64,000 nucleotides of DNA from the NCBI GenBank assembly GCA_963556255.1, contig OY744605.1, positions 64,195,734 to 64,259,733 on the forward strand. Direction: 5' to 3'. This document shows, one piece after another, positions 36,683 to 47,945 of the stretch. The notes beneath the pieces are model-generated. The model saw only the letters and a program-made list of their open reading frames with translations, searched no databases and was not told where the DNA came from. The translations under genes and the position numbers were made by a program. Origin of the DNA: Allolobophora icterica (Eukaryota > Annelida > Clitellata > Crassiclitellata > Lumbricidae). Within the stretch, counting starts at the first letter, position 1; each line of letters starts with the position of its first letter.

Positions 36683-37613
36683 CAGACTTGCTGTCCTCGA
36701 GACCAAGGTCTTGGTCTCGAGTGCACTCGAGTTCGTTTTTCAAAGTCTTGGTCTTGGTCTTGGTCTTGAGACCAAAAGTCTTGGTCTTGGTCTTGGTCTT
36801 GAAGTTCAAAGTCTTGGTCTTGGCCTTGAGGTTCAAAGTCTTGATCGTGGTCTCGCAAGACCAAGACCAAGACCGGCTGTCAATATGAACAGTCATTTCA
36901 CAAAATTCAAGAATTAAAAAATTTAACAAGCCTACGATAAAATACCTACGGACGGATACAAGTCTTGTTGATCAGGAAACTCATCGGCAGCAGCAACTAT
37001 AAGTTATACTGTATCTGGAAGCCCTGTCGAGACTTTTCTGATCCTCCCTGATAAACCATGGGAGGATTTTAAAATGGCTCACGATTTGTACATTTAAATC
37101 AAGTGCTTGAAAAGCTACTGTGTGTGCCAGCGACTTCAGCACCTATGGAAAGTATTTTTTCACATGACGAAATTTTTATGAGGCCCCACAAGGCACGTCT
37201 TAGTCAGAAAATTCTCAGCGAATTGGTTTTTATAAAATACAAAAGGCATTTGGAATAACATTTTGCATGAAGGACTTTTGTAAATACGAATTCGGAATTA
37301 TCTGCAGTCTGCATTTAAAGTTAATGTTTACTTGAATAAAATAAAAGACTCACGTTTTCATTAAAATAGCGAGTGCTCCGACTTGACAATTATTTTGTAA
37401 GAAAAAGAAGTCTTGGCCTTAATGTGATTGTTTGGGTCTTGGTCTCGGTCTTGGTCTTGAGGTTCAAGGTCTTGGTCTTGGTCTTTGTCTCGAGGTTCAA
37501 AGTCTTGGTCTTGGTCTTGGTCTAGAGGTTCAAAGTCTTGGTCTTGGTCTTGGTCTTGAGGTTCAAAGTCTTGGTCTTGGTATTGAGGTTTAAGGTCTTG
37601 ACAACAAGACTTG
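36683..37613 (+). mobile_element. hAT element with GGTCTTG subterminal arrays
   Basis: Ends CAGACTTGCTGTC and the complement of GACAACAAGACTTG; flanks share tgtaagt. Both subterminal zones are hexamer arrays (cttggt units) at 36705-36875 and 37410-37600. The interior 37130-37256 encodes a hAT C-terminus: PMESIFSHDEIFMRPHKARL and LSELVFIKYKRHLE. A shorter relative in opposite orientation occupies the intron of fucosyltransferase 3 (60513-61270). Most of the transposase is gone. Confidence 0.85.
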
Positions 37614-37760
37614 TAAGTAGGCCTATTTTCGGTGCTTTTATTATTCGCGATCGCGTCTTCAGACGAATGCCAAAGCGTCGAAGGTCCGTCACAAGAGGAC
37701 TTAAAACGCGAAATTATAGGTCTATTAATGCGGTTTTTGTCAACGGAAACACTTTCACAG

Positions 37761-37880
37761 GGTGGTTCGTTTGTAGAGAACAAAGCGCCTTGCGAATTTT
37801 GCAGGATTCTGTTTGAAAGAAGCTGTCCAAACAGAAACCGGTAAAATTCGGAAGGAGCTTTGTTTTCTACAAATGAACCA
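37761..37880. repeat. Imperfect inverted repeat, arms about 42 bp
   Basis: tggttcgtttgtagagaac (37762) is mirrored by the complement of ttttctacaaatgaacca (37862-37879), with gcgaattttgcagg mirrored by the complement of ggtaaaattcgg. The loop is about 35 nt. It lies in unit 2 sequence missing from unit 1 (about 37614-37970). Confidence 0.75.
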
Positions 37881-37969
37881 CAAAATCGACGGAAAAGGCG
37901 TCGCCGAGAAGGTCCTACAGCACGCTGCATGAATGTTCCTCTGACACAAGAAGATAGATATAATTATGG

Positions 37970-38435
37970 AAGAGTGTCGATCAAGTTTGGTTTGCAATCG
38001 GCAGCTGCGATTCATATAGCTTTCAGATGGGACCACAGGGAGACGTTGTTTGAACTTTTGTTATTTGAGTGAACAGTTCACGGTTATCTCATGTTGAAAA
38101 TATGATGAAAATTTGCGATCGTGAATAAAGTGATGCCCTGCGCTTAGCTTTTACTTAGCTCTTTCGAAATTTCAAGATTACGATTACGAGAATGAAGGAA
38201 ATTATGAAGAAACGATTGTTTTTTGTTCTTCGTTTGCTCTGCGATGGCTGGGATGACGAAGGCAGAGTTACAGCGAAGATAATTCAATCGGTTCAGAAGA
38301 AGACGACGAAGAGTAAGATTGAAATTCGCCTGATTATTGAGAAACTCAAGCGACGTCAAACCCATATGATGTAATGTAATTGGACATTTCTATAGCGCCG
38401 CTATTTTAAAAAACCAAATCAGAGGATATCTCTGC
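37970..38435 (+). repeat. Unit 2 flank: duplicated block with LINE 3' end
   Basis: Matches 19255-19574 and continues directly into the equivalent of 21117-21270, without the hAT present in unit 1. It contains a LINE 3' end with GATTAC tail (38110-38190) and a second LINE 3' terminus (38370-38425). Confidence 0.75.
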
Positions 38436-39419
38436 TAGGGGTCAGCCGGGTAGAGATTTTCCACCGAATACTGAATCCGGGTATTTGGATGTACTATTTC
38501 CCGGATCCGGGTACGAACCGTGTACTATTTGTTCCGTATGCGAAGCTTCATATTGTCATGTACTGAAAAATTATCAAAATAAATTTCTTTACTTGTGATA
38601 ACTGACTAATACATTTTGAATTTCAGAAATGAATAATCAATTAAATGGATTTGACTTCCGTTGTGGACTTCCGGTGTTGGTGATTTTTGTACTTTTCTTT
38701 TTCAAAATGAATACACTAGACCAGCGGTTCTCAACCTTTTTAGTGCCACGACCCCCCTGATAATATTTCCAAACTTTTGGCGACCCTCAACAATAAAATT
38801 GATTGGGTTAATCCCCTTTTACCGCATTTTCTTCTACCATTATGATGCATTTCACTTCTCATCATTTGATAATCCATGCATACGCATCATTCATAATAGC
38901 CTAATAAATCATTGGTGATAAGTTTGATAATTTTAAAAGTAAAATAAATAGAACTACAGAAGGCCAACACTATCACTTCAATTATAATTAGAAAAATGAG
39001 AGTTTCGCAATCCAAAGAAGAGCTTCAATGAGAAGGTTATGCTTGCTTCTTGCTCACCAGATCAGAAATTCATAAATTCTCGGGATAGTCTTTGCAAGAG
39101 CACGCCATCATAATTACATAAAATATTAAATATTAAGAAACTACGCTGATAACCTTAAAAAATTTCTGAAGGTTCCAGCCGACCCCTAGTAAATTGCAAG
39201 GCGACCCCCGTGGGGGTCGCGACCCACAGGTTGAGAACCGCTGCACTAGACGAAGCTCAAAGCTGATGTTATGAGCCTACAAATTCCGGCATGTGAGGAA
39301 GACAAGCAACTATTTGTGTGTACAGTAGCCTATTTGCCGAGGCGAATACTTCCGAATAGTGCCAAAAACGGGATATTCAGCCGAGGCAAATGTCCGAGGC
39401 GATTTCCGGCTGACCCCTC
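38436..39419. mobile_element. hAT element (AGGGGTCAGCCGG ends) hosting a second hAT
   Basis: Inverted ends AGGGGTCAGCCGG and CCGGCTGACCCCT are perfect over 13 bp and bounded by the 8-bp duplication atctctgc (38428-38435 and 39420-39427). Unit 1 has the empty site near 21275 (cgctctctgtgcagc). Without the nested element it is about 454 bp. No transposase. Confidence 0.9.
38722..39243. mobile_element. hAT MITE (CAGCGGTTCTCAACC ends), nested, 522 bp
   Basis: Ends cagcggttctcaacct and aggttgagaaccgctg are perfect 16-bp inverted repeats with a perfect 8-bp duplication cactagac (38714-38721 and 39244-39251). The subterminal words cgacccccctg and ggggtcgcgaccc are typical of the widespread Charlie-like hAT MITEs of animals. 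Non-coding. Confidence 0.95.
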
Positions 39420-39924
39420 ATCTCTGCGCAGCCTAAATGTTATCACGAACGAAAAAATTATAGTAATTTAGCAAAATAATGCACAGTAAGCTGGAAGAGT
39501 CACCATTGGCGGGCCCACGCACACACGTGGAACCAATGGAGTCGCAAGCGGTCTCGAGTCTTCACCACTGAGTTTCATCTATTAAATAAAGAAATTCTCC
39601 TCCACGTCATGCGCAACATTTCGGCGGAATGATGCTTGAAGTTTTGGAGCCTTACATGGATAACTTTCAATGCATCAACCTCCCTTTATTACCGTATGTC
39701 TGCTTGTGTCTCCGACCCATTCGCTTGTCTTTTCTTACAATAGGCCTAACTGTTGTATTTTTTAACCTACAAGATTTTTATGTTTTGTCGGTGACCTTTG
39801 TATTTGTGTGGTTCAGGCCATTCACAACCCATTAATTTCATTTCGTTTGAATTTTATTTCCTTGTTGATTGCCAATATTACACAGCTGCTGCAAAAACGT
39901 ACGATGTGCATTTTTGGTACACTA
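39420..39924 (+). repeat. Unit 2 flank: duplicated block (partners 21290-21415, 48460-48965)
   Basis: cactgagtttcatct, aacatttcggcggaat and tttttatgttttgtcggtg match unit 3 at 48480-48870. The open frame 39629-39835 lies in this flank and has no domain. Confidence 0.7.
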
Positions 39925-40726
39925 CACTGTGTCCCGATGAAAAGTAGACCCCAAGAAGAAGTGCTATAACTCGGTCAAAACGTTTAGCATATGCCTGAAA
40001 TTTTAAAAACAACAGCACTAGCCATATTATCACCAAATCGCAACGCAGCTTGGAAATGTTGGTGAATTTTTCAAGTTTATCAACGTTTGAGATGCGGTAC
40101 TGAAAAGGGGAAATTTTCCAACATACAAATTTTTGACAAACGTTTAAGGGTCTGCTTTTCATCGGGCGGCTACTTCACATTCAACAAGACAGTGCCCCTG
40201 CGCACGGAGCACATGAGACCACTGCTCTGCTGTCCCGGGAGACACCCGACTTCATATCCCCGCAGCTGTGGCCGCCCAACAGTCCAGACCTCAATCCAGT
40301 TGACTGTCAAATCTGGAGTGTACTGGAGGAGCGCGTTTATCGTTCCCGCTTTTGTGACATTGATCACCCGAGAGCACGTCTGATTGAAGAGTGGCAGCTG
40401 TTTGACCACGTGATCATCGACCGGGCCATCAAACAGTGGCGTCCACGTCCATGGTCGTGTGTCCGTGAGCAAGGAGGACATTTTGAACACCAGCTGTAGC
40501 TGAACTTCACTTCCTTATGGCTCTTGTATGTTGGAAATTTCCCCTTTTCAGTACTGCATCTCAAACGTTCATAAACTTGACAAACTCACTAACATTTCCA
40601 AATGGCGTTACAATTTGGTGGTAATATGGCTAGTGTTGTTGTTTTTTAAATTTCAGGCAAATGCTAAAAGTTTTGACCGAGTTATGACACTTTTTCTTGG
40701 GGTCTACTTTTCATCGGGACACAGTG
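39925..40726 (+). mobile_element. Tc1/mariner element, internally deleted, 802 bp
   Basis: Long inverted repeats of about 200 bp begin CACTGTGTCCCGATGAAAAG on both sides and are flanked by TA (39923-39924 and 40727-40728), the Tc1/mariner target. Between them 40188-40499 encodes the C-terminal third of a mariner-type transposase: QQDSAPAHGAHETTALL, DFISPQLWPPNSPDLNPVDC, IWSVLEERVYRSRF. The DNA-binding half and first catalytic residue are deleted. The conventional Y after VD is replaced by C. A shorter copy at the same insertion site is in unit 3. Confidence 0.93.
40188..40499 (+). pseudogene. Mariner-like transposase, C-terminal fragment
   Basis: About 103 codons in frame to a TAG at 40497-40499, covering the WPPNSPDLNPVD region through HVIIDRAIKQW to the C-terminus. 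It has no start codon and lacks the N-terminal helix-turn-helix domains. Confidence 0.88.
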
Positions 40727-40728
40727 TA

Positions 40729-41986
40729 TAACATATACATGTATAGTAGTCAAGTAATAGCCAGTATGAGAGCAGTTTCAACCTGGTCTCGTTTAACAGC
40801 ATTTTCAACCTAGTGCGGGAGAACTGCTCTCATACCGGCTAATAACTACTATACAGTGAATAATAGCATGTGACCGCGAGTTAGTTGACAGCGAGATAGT
40901 TGATGGCGTGTTTCATGAATCAATCTTGATATAATAGCATAAGGTGCATCATGGCCAGTGTAATTTTAGTTACAGCATTAATTTCTATTCCAGTTCTTAT
41001 TCTATTCCACTGCTATCATTTTTGTTCTAGATTTAGTTCCTCTTTAGAAATAAAGTTTGTTCTTATTCTGTTCTGTTTTAAGCATGGAAAGAGATGAAGG
41101 AAGAGATCCAGAAAGTAAGGTTAGACGTAGAGAGGAAGGAAGGGCATTCCGCAGGGAGGGCCTTATGTTGACAAATGATCTAGTTTGAGCTAGAATGGAC
41201 CTGGAAAACCCTGGCCGATGACTACCTCACGACCGGCCCATGCACTGTAAAAGTGCGTATAAGGGTACCACTAGGAGGCCTGGCACGGGCAGCCGAACGA
41301 AGGGAAACCCGGCCAGGCAGAAAGGAGATCATAGTGCAGGTGGTCGTAAAATAGGGCAGAGAAGAGCCGACAAGACAACTGCGCATGAAGGTAAGAATCT
41401 AAACTGGAAACGTCGGTGGACAGGCAGCCAGTGAAGGTAATCCGAATGAAAATGGATAATTGGGCAGACCTCACGATGCCACATATAAGACGGGCGGCTG
41501 CGTTATCTCTAAGATCAAACAGTGACCTCTTATACAGCGCATTTTCAAGATATGTATCCAGAGATCCAGACGTACGTCCACTCGACGAAAAAGAATAGTT
41601 TTTATTGGTTTTAAATATTAGCCAAACATTTCATGACATTCGACTTCAATATATAGACTACACATCATTCAAAGAATTCAAAGTCCTATTAATGGATACT
41701 TATGTATTGTTGCTGGATTGCTGTAGTTATGTTAGCTTCTCAGCGGACAGATCCTTCAATCGCAATCTCTAGATACCTTGAGTGACCAAAGAAAAGTTGA
41801 TCACGGAAGCAGCTTATTCACTGGTACCGGTACTCAGTTTAGTGGCGTCATTATAGGCCCGCAGAGGCCGCAGCTGTGGAAAACTAACCCGACTTTAAAA
41901 ATTGTAAGCCTGACTGATTGCTTAATCAGCCAATCCGCAACTTGAGAAGTTGCGACCAACACAAACCGAAAAATATCTGTCTGTAG
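40729..41986 (+). repeat. Unit 2 flank: LINE 3' remnant and duplicated block
   Basis: 40740-41080 shows no feature. 41087-41470 is a degraded LINE 3' part matching 22840-23200 and 49500-49720 (gaccggcccatgcact, gaaacccggccaggcag). 41630-41980 matches unit 1 at 23350-23560 and 24205-24280. Confidence 0.65.
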
Positions 41987-42373
41987 TAGTCCCCGGCGCC
42001 GCCGCCATCCGCCGCCGCCGCCGTTAAGCCCTCAAGTCGCAGCCAGTCGCTATGCTATCGACTGCTAGCGACTTCGTTCACTTGATATTTTGCTTGTTGT
42101 TTTAATCGCGGTTTCCAAGTTTCCATTTGACGATCATTAGCAGGACATGAGCAACACTTACAATACAATACAATACAGTATTCGTTTGTTGAGAAAAACA
42201 AGCTGACATGCCGCAACTTGGTACATTATAAGAGAAAAGGCTTGCTCTATTGGCCTAGTTAGAGTTCTTATAGAGAATACGTGGGATACAGTTGTTTTAT
42301 TGTCTTATTTTTGATAAATTGAATTTATGCATTCTATTACGAAGATGGTTTTGATGACTACGAAGAGGGGGAA

Positions 42374-42840
42374 TAAGCAGGGTGAGAATTGTCGGTGGTT
42401 TGTAGGTTCAACTCCCTAGTCTATCTTAGAACACCACAGCTAAGTCTTCATTGCTCACCCCAGGGGTCTTTCCAACTTCCTCAGTTGTGTTGGTGTCATT
42501 TAGCATTATTTGATTCTGAGTCTCCGACAAAGTGAAGAATTTTCCATGGTGTATTGTGCATGCATTTTTGAATTTTCTCAACAAAGGACTTGATTTTGAT
42601 TCGAGTTCGACCTATCTCTTACACCGTGAGTTCGACTTGCAAAACTGCAAGTGTTGAAATCTGCTGCTTTCAAATTTTACTGACATTAGTTTGCAAAATA
42701 CGAATAAGGTATTCAACTCCACTAAATTTCCCAGTCTTTTTCTACAATTCTCACACTGGGAATAAATGCCGGAGTACATGATTCTCGTTCTCTGCAACTG
42801 CTTGAGAGAGGCATTCATCAGCAGTTTCGGTCAACTGGTT
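42374..42840. repeat. Dispersed repeat, copy 2 (partner 2238-2590)
   Basis: Same orientation as the copy at 2238. It lies inside the element at 41987-43270, so that element family may explain both copies. Confidence 0.6.
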
Positions 42841-43081
42841 GGCAGTAAGATCGGGTACTACTTTAAATCCTCCTCGCTTCATTCGATTTATCAAGCGCTT
42901 AATTTCACGAATTCATATTAGCATCAATTTTCACAGTCATCGGTCTGTCCCCTTTCAGCACGTCCACATGGAGGGGAGCCCATATTTCCATACTGGACCC
43001 GTATATAGCCCATATGGGTCCCATCTAATGCTCACGGAAATGATGGCACTGTCAGTATGCGGTAAAATGTATTATATTGTT

Positions 43082-43120
43082 AGGTAATCAGGTATGTCCA
43101 AAAGACATACCTGATCACCT
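43082..43120. repeat. Hairpin, 17-bp arms, 5-nt loop
   Basis: aggtaatcaggtatgtc and its inverse gacatacctgatcacct with one mismatch and loop caaaa. It sits just inside the subterminal repeat array of the element at 41987-43270. Confidence 0.9.
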
Positions 43121-43270
43121 GAGAAGTCGATAGCAAGTCGCTATGTCAGCCGATAAGTCTAAGCGACTTAGTCAGTCGATAAGCATGCGACTTAGTCGAC
43201 TGAGTCGCTAAGTCAGTCGCTAACTCATCAAGTCAGTCGGCAACACCTTAGCGGCTGACTCCGGGTACTA

Positions 43271-44459
43271 GTCTGTAGATTCTATGTCTCGCTATCTGTA
43301 TGTCTCTCTCTCTGCAGGCATGTCTGTTTGTCTGCAAGCCTGCGTATCTGTCAGCCTGCATGCATATATCTACCTACATATATGTCTGTCTGGATGGATG
43401 GCTGAATGGATGACTGCCTGCCTGCCTGCGTGCCTGAGTGTCTGCTCGCCCGCCCGCCACCATACAGGACAATAGAATCATCAGGAGGCTATGGCTGTGC
43501 ATGTATGCCATCGATTTCTCATCATCCAATAACGATCTGTTTTTATGCGCTACATGACATATATATGTTTGCGGTTTAATTAAGAAAGTATTTGCCGCCA
43601 GGCTCATCGCCATGTATTTGTAACTATGCTACCTGTAGTTTCCTTTGCACTCAATCGTTTTAATATCAATTCGTCTGTTCTTAAGAGGCGTTTCCTAAAA
43701 TATTATATCTATGCCAGCAACAGTGGGGAAGATCGAGGAGTTATAAGCAGAGGGTCACCCTTAACACGGTGCAGAGATTGCATGGCGGAAAATTTATGAT
43801 GACCATTTTCAATCTTCGTCACTTTGAAGTCGATTTAATTTCATCAAGTTTCCTATTACCAGTTGTCCCCCATTTGCATACTTCTCGCCCTTTGCCATTA
43901 ATTTTTCCGCCCATGTCTGCAATCGCTCATTTTTTGGCTTTAACGGAATTATCATACTCGCTTTTTTGTTTAACATTTCCGTTTGCAACCTTGACCGAAA
44001 CCGGTTCAGAGAGAGTTATTCAATCGCCTGGCTCGGCTGGCCACATATGTACTTTTCTTGATCCTCCCTTAGAGATATCCACTACCCATTATGCACACAA
44101 ACATACGAGCGCGGACTTTAGAATTAACAGGAGGCGTTATTAGGTCTAAACTAAGCCTAAAATCCAAATATGTTCAATCCAGTCCAAGAAACGGGCTGCT
44201 ATCTCTCCATATATCGTTGGAACTGACGCAGGCCCGCAGGCCGGCACTGAAAGAGTAATAACATTTACGCACGTGACCTATTTGCGGCTGTGAAAACAAA
44301 GGCGATACAAGTCAGAAATATTAAATTTATCGCTTGATTCATCCTGGATGTACACACGAGGACTAAACTGCAATGTTCAGACAGGTGTAGGCGTAATTTT
44401 CTAAATATATGAAGTTCAATTTACTTGAAACGGACTATACAAATATATACAAATTCAAC
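43271..44459 (+). repeat. Unit 2 flank with deletion junction near 43715
   Basis: 43280-43712 matches 49785-50215 of unit 3. After 43715 the sequence matches 56035 onward of unit 3 (ccagcaacagtggggaagat), so about 5.8 kb present in unit 3 is missing here. 43775-44400 matches 56432-56950 and 58450-58640. The open frame 43769-44143 lies in this conserved flank but is not open in unit 3. Confidence 0.75.
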
Positions 44460-44751
44460 CGCAGTTCAGAAGTGCACAAACGAATATACTCGGCAGCGAT
44501 GGCTTAGAAAATACGTGAGTGAACGATCTGCTCGAAATCCTAACGCACCAGCCGATTCGTGTGAAGCTCGAACGCCAATTCTCCGCGTTACAGGCCAGGT
44601 ACCTAGCCAATCGGGTGCAGTTATTGAGCGTTGTGAAATGACAGACTGGGCCAATCTGATTGTAGATCAAACACGAGCGAAATGGGATCTGGGATCTCAC
44701 GGCATTTGAAAAGATAGCATCTGCAGGTGTAGTAGCATTTGGCGGAAGAAA
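44460..44751 (+). promoter_or_regulatory. Conserved 5' flank of fucosyltransferase 2
   Basis: Aligns with the flanks of the other two genes. A duplicated gggatct (gggatctgggatctcac, 44685-44701) is unique to this copy and shifts any upstream frame, so the region is untranslated. No core promoter motif is clear. Confidence 0.4.
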
Positions 44752-47676
44752 ATGAATTTCGGCAAATGTCGATTCCTCTTACTGCTTCTAGGCTTTGCAC
44801 TTGCTTTCGTGATAATTTTGAACTACTTTGCAATTAAACCTTCATCAATTCGTTTTTACATCGAGCACTTAGCGATGTCTCTACAATTGCAGGGATTACC
44901 TAATACAACGATTAGTGAAAACAATTCCGTTTTGTGGATGCAACATAATGAAACGAATGATCGAATGTTGTACCAAGTCTGGCTTATGAACTATTTGAAA
45001 AATTCAGGAAAAGTCAACACAACAAAGCTAAAACTCATTTATCAGGTACCTCATGGCAACTATGGAGATCCACCACCTGAAGGCCAGTATTTGTTCACAA
45101 CTCACAAATGTCCAGTAGATTCTTGTAGCATCACAAGGAAACTTGAGGACGCCAAGCGGGCAGATGCAGTTTATCTAGAAGGATTCCAAAGCTCCATGTT
45201 GAAAGATTTGCTACCAAAGCCGAAGAATCAGGTATGGATGGTAACTGGGGGAGAATCTCCTCCACTGAATTCTCATATGAATGTTTTTGATTCTCATGCT
45301 CTTGGAAATCTAATCAACTGGACGATGTTCTACCGAAGAGACTCCACCATACCGGTGCTTTATGGAAAATTCGAGACATTTCAGAATTTCACTCGGATAG
45401 AGGATTATCCTTTAGATGACGGAGTCAACTACGCTGCTGGGAAAACCAAACAGGTTGCGTGGTTCGTTAGTAACTGTGACTATGGAACCCACAGCGGACG
45501 AGGTAATTATGCCAATGAAGTGTCCAAGTACATTAACGTCGATATCTATGGTCGCTGTGGGAAATTAAAGTGTCCCAAAAACGAAACGGATGGTTGTCTT
45601 CAGATGCTGAGGAAAGAATACAAATTCTATCTTTCGTTTGAGAATAACTGTTGCAAAGACTACATTACAGAAAAGTTCTTCAGGAATGCCTTGCAGTAAG
45701 TTCTCTTTCGATATTCGATTTTTATTACTTTCAGTTGTATGTGTTATGTAAGAAAAGTCGATAACTTACACTACCGTAGCATATTTTGCACTTGTCTCTG
45801 AGGCACAGACTTACTTTACACGTTCAATGGGACAATAACAATTCCTCCGCAAACCATCTTTCCCAATATGCTACTAATCATGCCACGTTCGTTCTTCCCG
45901 ATCATCTCAGTCCTACCTGGTTTAAAATCACGTTTCTCCGTCATTTTTTTAACTTTCTTTTAAGTCGATAGTGTCCAGTTTAAATATATAAATTGTGCCT
46001 GAGATAGTGCAACGAATTGGGCTGAAATTGCAGGATAAGTTGGTGAAATTGGCATGCTTCTATCGGAAATAGTAAAATATACAATTTTAAAGGTATATAT
46101 CTCTTGCAGCTACCAATGAGAAATTGTGAGTTAAAACTTACCAAAACGATTACACGACCTAAGGCTCTAAGCCTAGGGTCGTCACAGTTTATGAGTACAG
46201 TAAATTGGAGCGTATTCATATACCTGTCAATTCCAATTAATGAAATCTCTGTGAAGTCTGACTCAAAATGTTTATATGACTGGGCTTCTTGGAAAATAAT
46301 CGCCCCATACATGACATGTAAATTAAGTTTTGTTGTAGGGCATCGTGATATGTTTAAAAATAAATATGTTTAGGCAATGAAACTCTACATCAGGACTTCG
46401 GTTTGATAGCAAGCGGAGCAAAAGAAGAAGACTTAGGGAATAAACTCAGTTTGACCAATTTATTCTTTCATACTGAGCTAACTTCTAGCAAATGGCCTTT
46501 TTCCACTTTGTATTTAGAGGACATAGCATTTATATGACACTACAACGGTGTATAAGCAAGGCTATTGTTACGGTTTCACAGAAAGAGGCATGCTGTATAC
46601 ACAACTTGTAAAATTGCAGTTGCTAGATCCCATAAGTGACCATTTGAGGGCATAGGCCCACACGTACTACAGCCGAAGGTGAACATGTGTCAAGTGCTTA
46701 ATGGTCCATGCATGGTCAACTAATTGTTTCTTCTCATCCCCGTTTTCAGTGGTTTCTTAAGAATTGAGGTGACGCTTGAACCAGGTAATCGTAATCGTTA
46801 TCTCCAAACTTCTGAAAAGCCACTTAATGGCCAATTCACGACCGTACTGAAAACTCTAATATAAGTCCAGTCTCTTGAAAATGAAATACACATCTTCTAC
46901 ATAGCTGGCAATTGCTGCCAACTGCATTCAGCGAATGTCCTATCGTCCATTTGAAATCTACCTCATACACAACAACGTTTGACCATAACCAATTCACTGT
47001 TAGTTCCTCTTCAGTGCCATCTTACGTCTGTAGCACATTTCTTCTATTTCATTTCAAGTTTCTTTCTCTCAGCCGTAAGGCAACAATTCAGAAGTAGGAG
47101 GATGAGTCTGTTCCTTTCGGCTGCGTTACATGCACCATGGGCGACCAACACAGACAGGAACTCGACTAAGTTGGTTTGGATCCAGTAAGTTTAAAGCTTT
47201 CTATTGATCTGGTAGACCAACTGATTATTAGGCTTTGATGTTCATAGTATATAAATTATCTCTTGCTCAGTTTATTGGTCACCCATTTTTCTGTATCTAA
47301 TGTAATTAATTATATTTATAGGAATGACGTCATACCGATTGCTCTCGGAGCGCATCCAGACGACTACAAAGCCCTGGCTCCGCCTGGGTCCTACATTCAC
47401 GTCGATGACTTTGAAAATCCGAAGCAACTGGCTGACTATCTCCATCTTCTCGATAAAAACGATACACTCTACAACGAATACTTTCGTTGGAAGAAAACTG
47501 GAAGGTTTATCTCAACGTTACCTTGGTGTCGTTTGTGTGCTCTTCTGCATGCGATTGAAGATGGAAGCTACGTACATTGGTACCCGAGTTTCTACAAATG
47601 GTGGGAAGATGGCGTGTGCTTAGAACATCCGAAATCTTGGCACTGGCAGTCTTGGAGAAACAAAATGCGAAGTTGA
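44752..47676 (+). CDS. Alpha-1,3-fucosyltransferase 2 (GT10), exons 44752-45695 and 47322-47676
   Basis: 432 residues, same exon structure as copy 1: donor gtaagt at 45696, acceptor tttatag before 47322. It is a type II membrane protein with a GT10 catalytic domain. All core motifs are kept (GGESPP, NWTMFYRRD, KQVAWFVSNC, VDIYGRCG, the FENNCCKDYITEKF block, WCRLC). Differences from copies 1 and 3 cluster in the anchor/stem (residues 1-46) and after residue 187: TIPVLYG in place of SVPYG, TDGCLQMLRKEY, and in exon 2 PIALGAHP, ENPKQ and ISTLPWC. Exchange of the loop after NWT (ST-P-L) near the substrate region could alter specificity, an inference only. Nucleotides 44892-45311 are identical to copy 1. 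Confidence 0.93.
45696..47321 (+). other. Intron of fucosyltransferase 2 (1626 bp)
   Basis: Collinear with the copy 1 intron. Positions 47073-47183 have a plausible acceptor (tttctctcag) and donor (gtaagtt) and could be read as a cassette exon, but the donor is lost in copy 3 and no frame is kept, so it is not annotated as an exon. Confidence 0.8.
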
Positions 47677-47945
47677 TGCAAACGATCAAAACTGTTTGAT
47701 ATATTTCGACTGACTGTGTTTTACAGTAGCACATCCAATTTGCCAGGCTAACAAGGATGCCTTTCGTGCGCATTTCCAGATCAACTTAACTGATATTCCA
47801 CGCTTGCACTAGCACTTACTAAAACACGCTCAGTCGATCAAATGTGGTGTTCAAGTAATTTTTTTCTCTTTCACACATGTAACTACGTATCGTTTGTGGA
47901 CTGATTTCTAGGCATGCAGACATCTCAGGCAACAAGTATTCGAGA
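47677..47945 (+). other. 3' flank/UTR of fucosyltransferase 2
   Basis: Conserved with 33394-33600 and 61873-62110. No clear polyadenylation signal. Confidence 0.5.

Larger units (their letters stand above)
41987..43270. mobile_element. DNA element with AGTCGCTA subterminal repeats, 1284 bp
   Basis: Ends TAGTCCCCGG and the complement TAGTACCCGG, flanked by an 8-bp duplication gtctgtag (41979-41986 and 43271-43278). Units 1 and 3 have the uninterrupted site (tgcctgtaga at 24279 and 49781). Both ends carry repeated words agtcgcta/tagcgact, about eight copies at 43125-43250 and three at 42042-42075. It has a GCC run at 41998-42025. The interior holds the repeat shared with 2238-2590. No transposase recognised; hAT-like by duplication length. 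Confidence 0.85.

Noticed and set aside
43769..44143. 124-codon open frame upstream of fucosyltransferase 2
   Set aside because: The homologous region in unit 3 (56440-56830) has indels and stops, and there is no domain.
47073..47183. Possible cassette exon in the fucosyltransferase introns
   Set aside because: The donor is lost in copy 3, and exons 1 and 2 join in frame without it in all copies.
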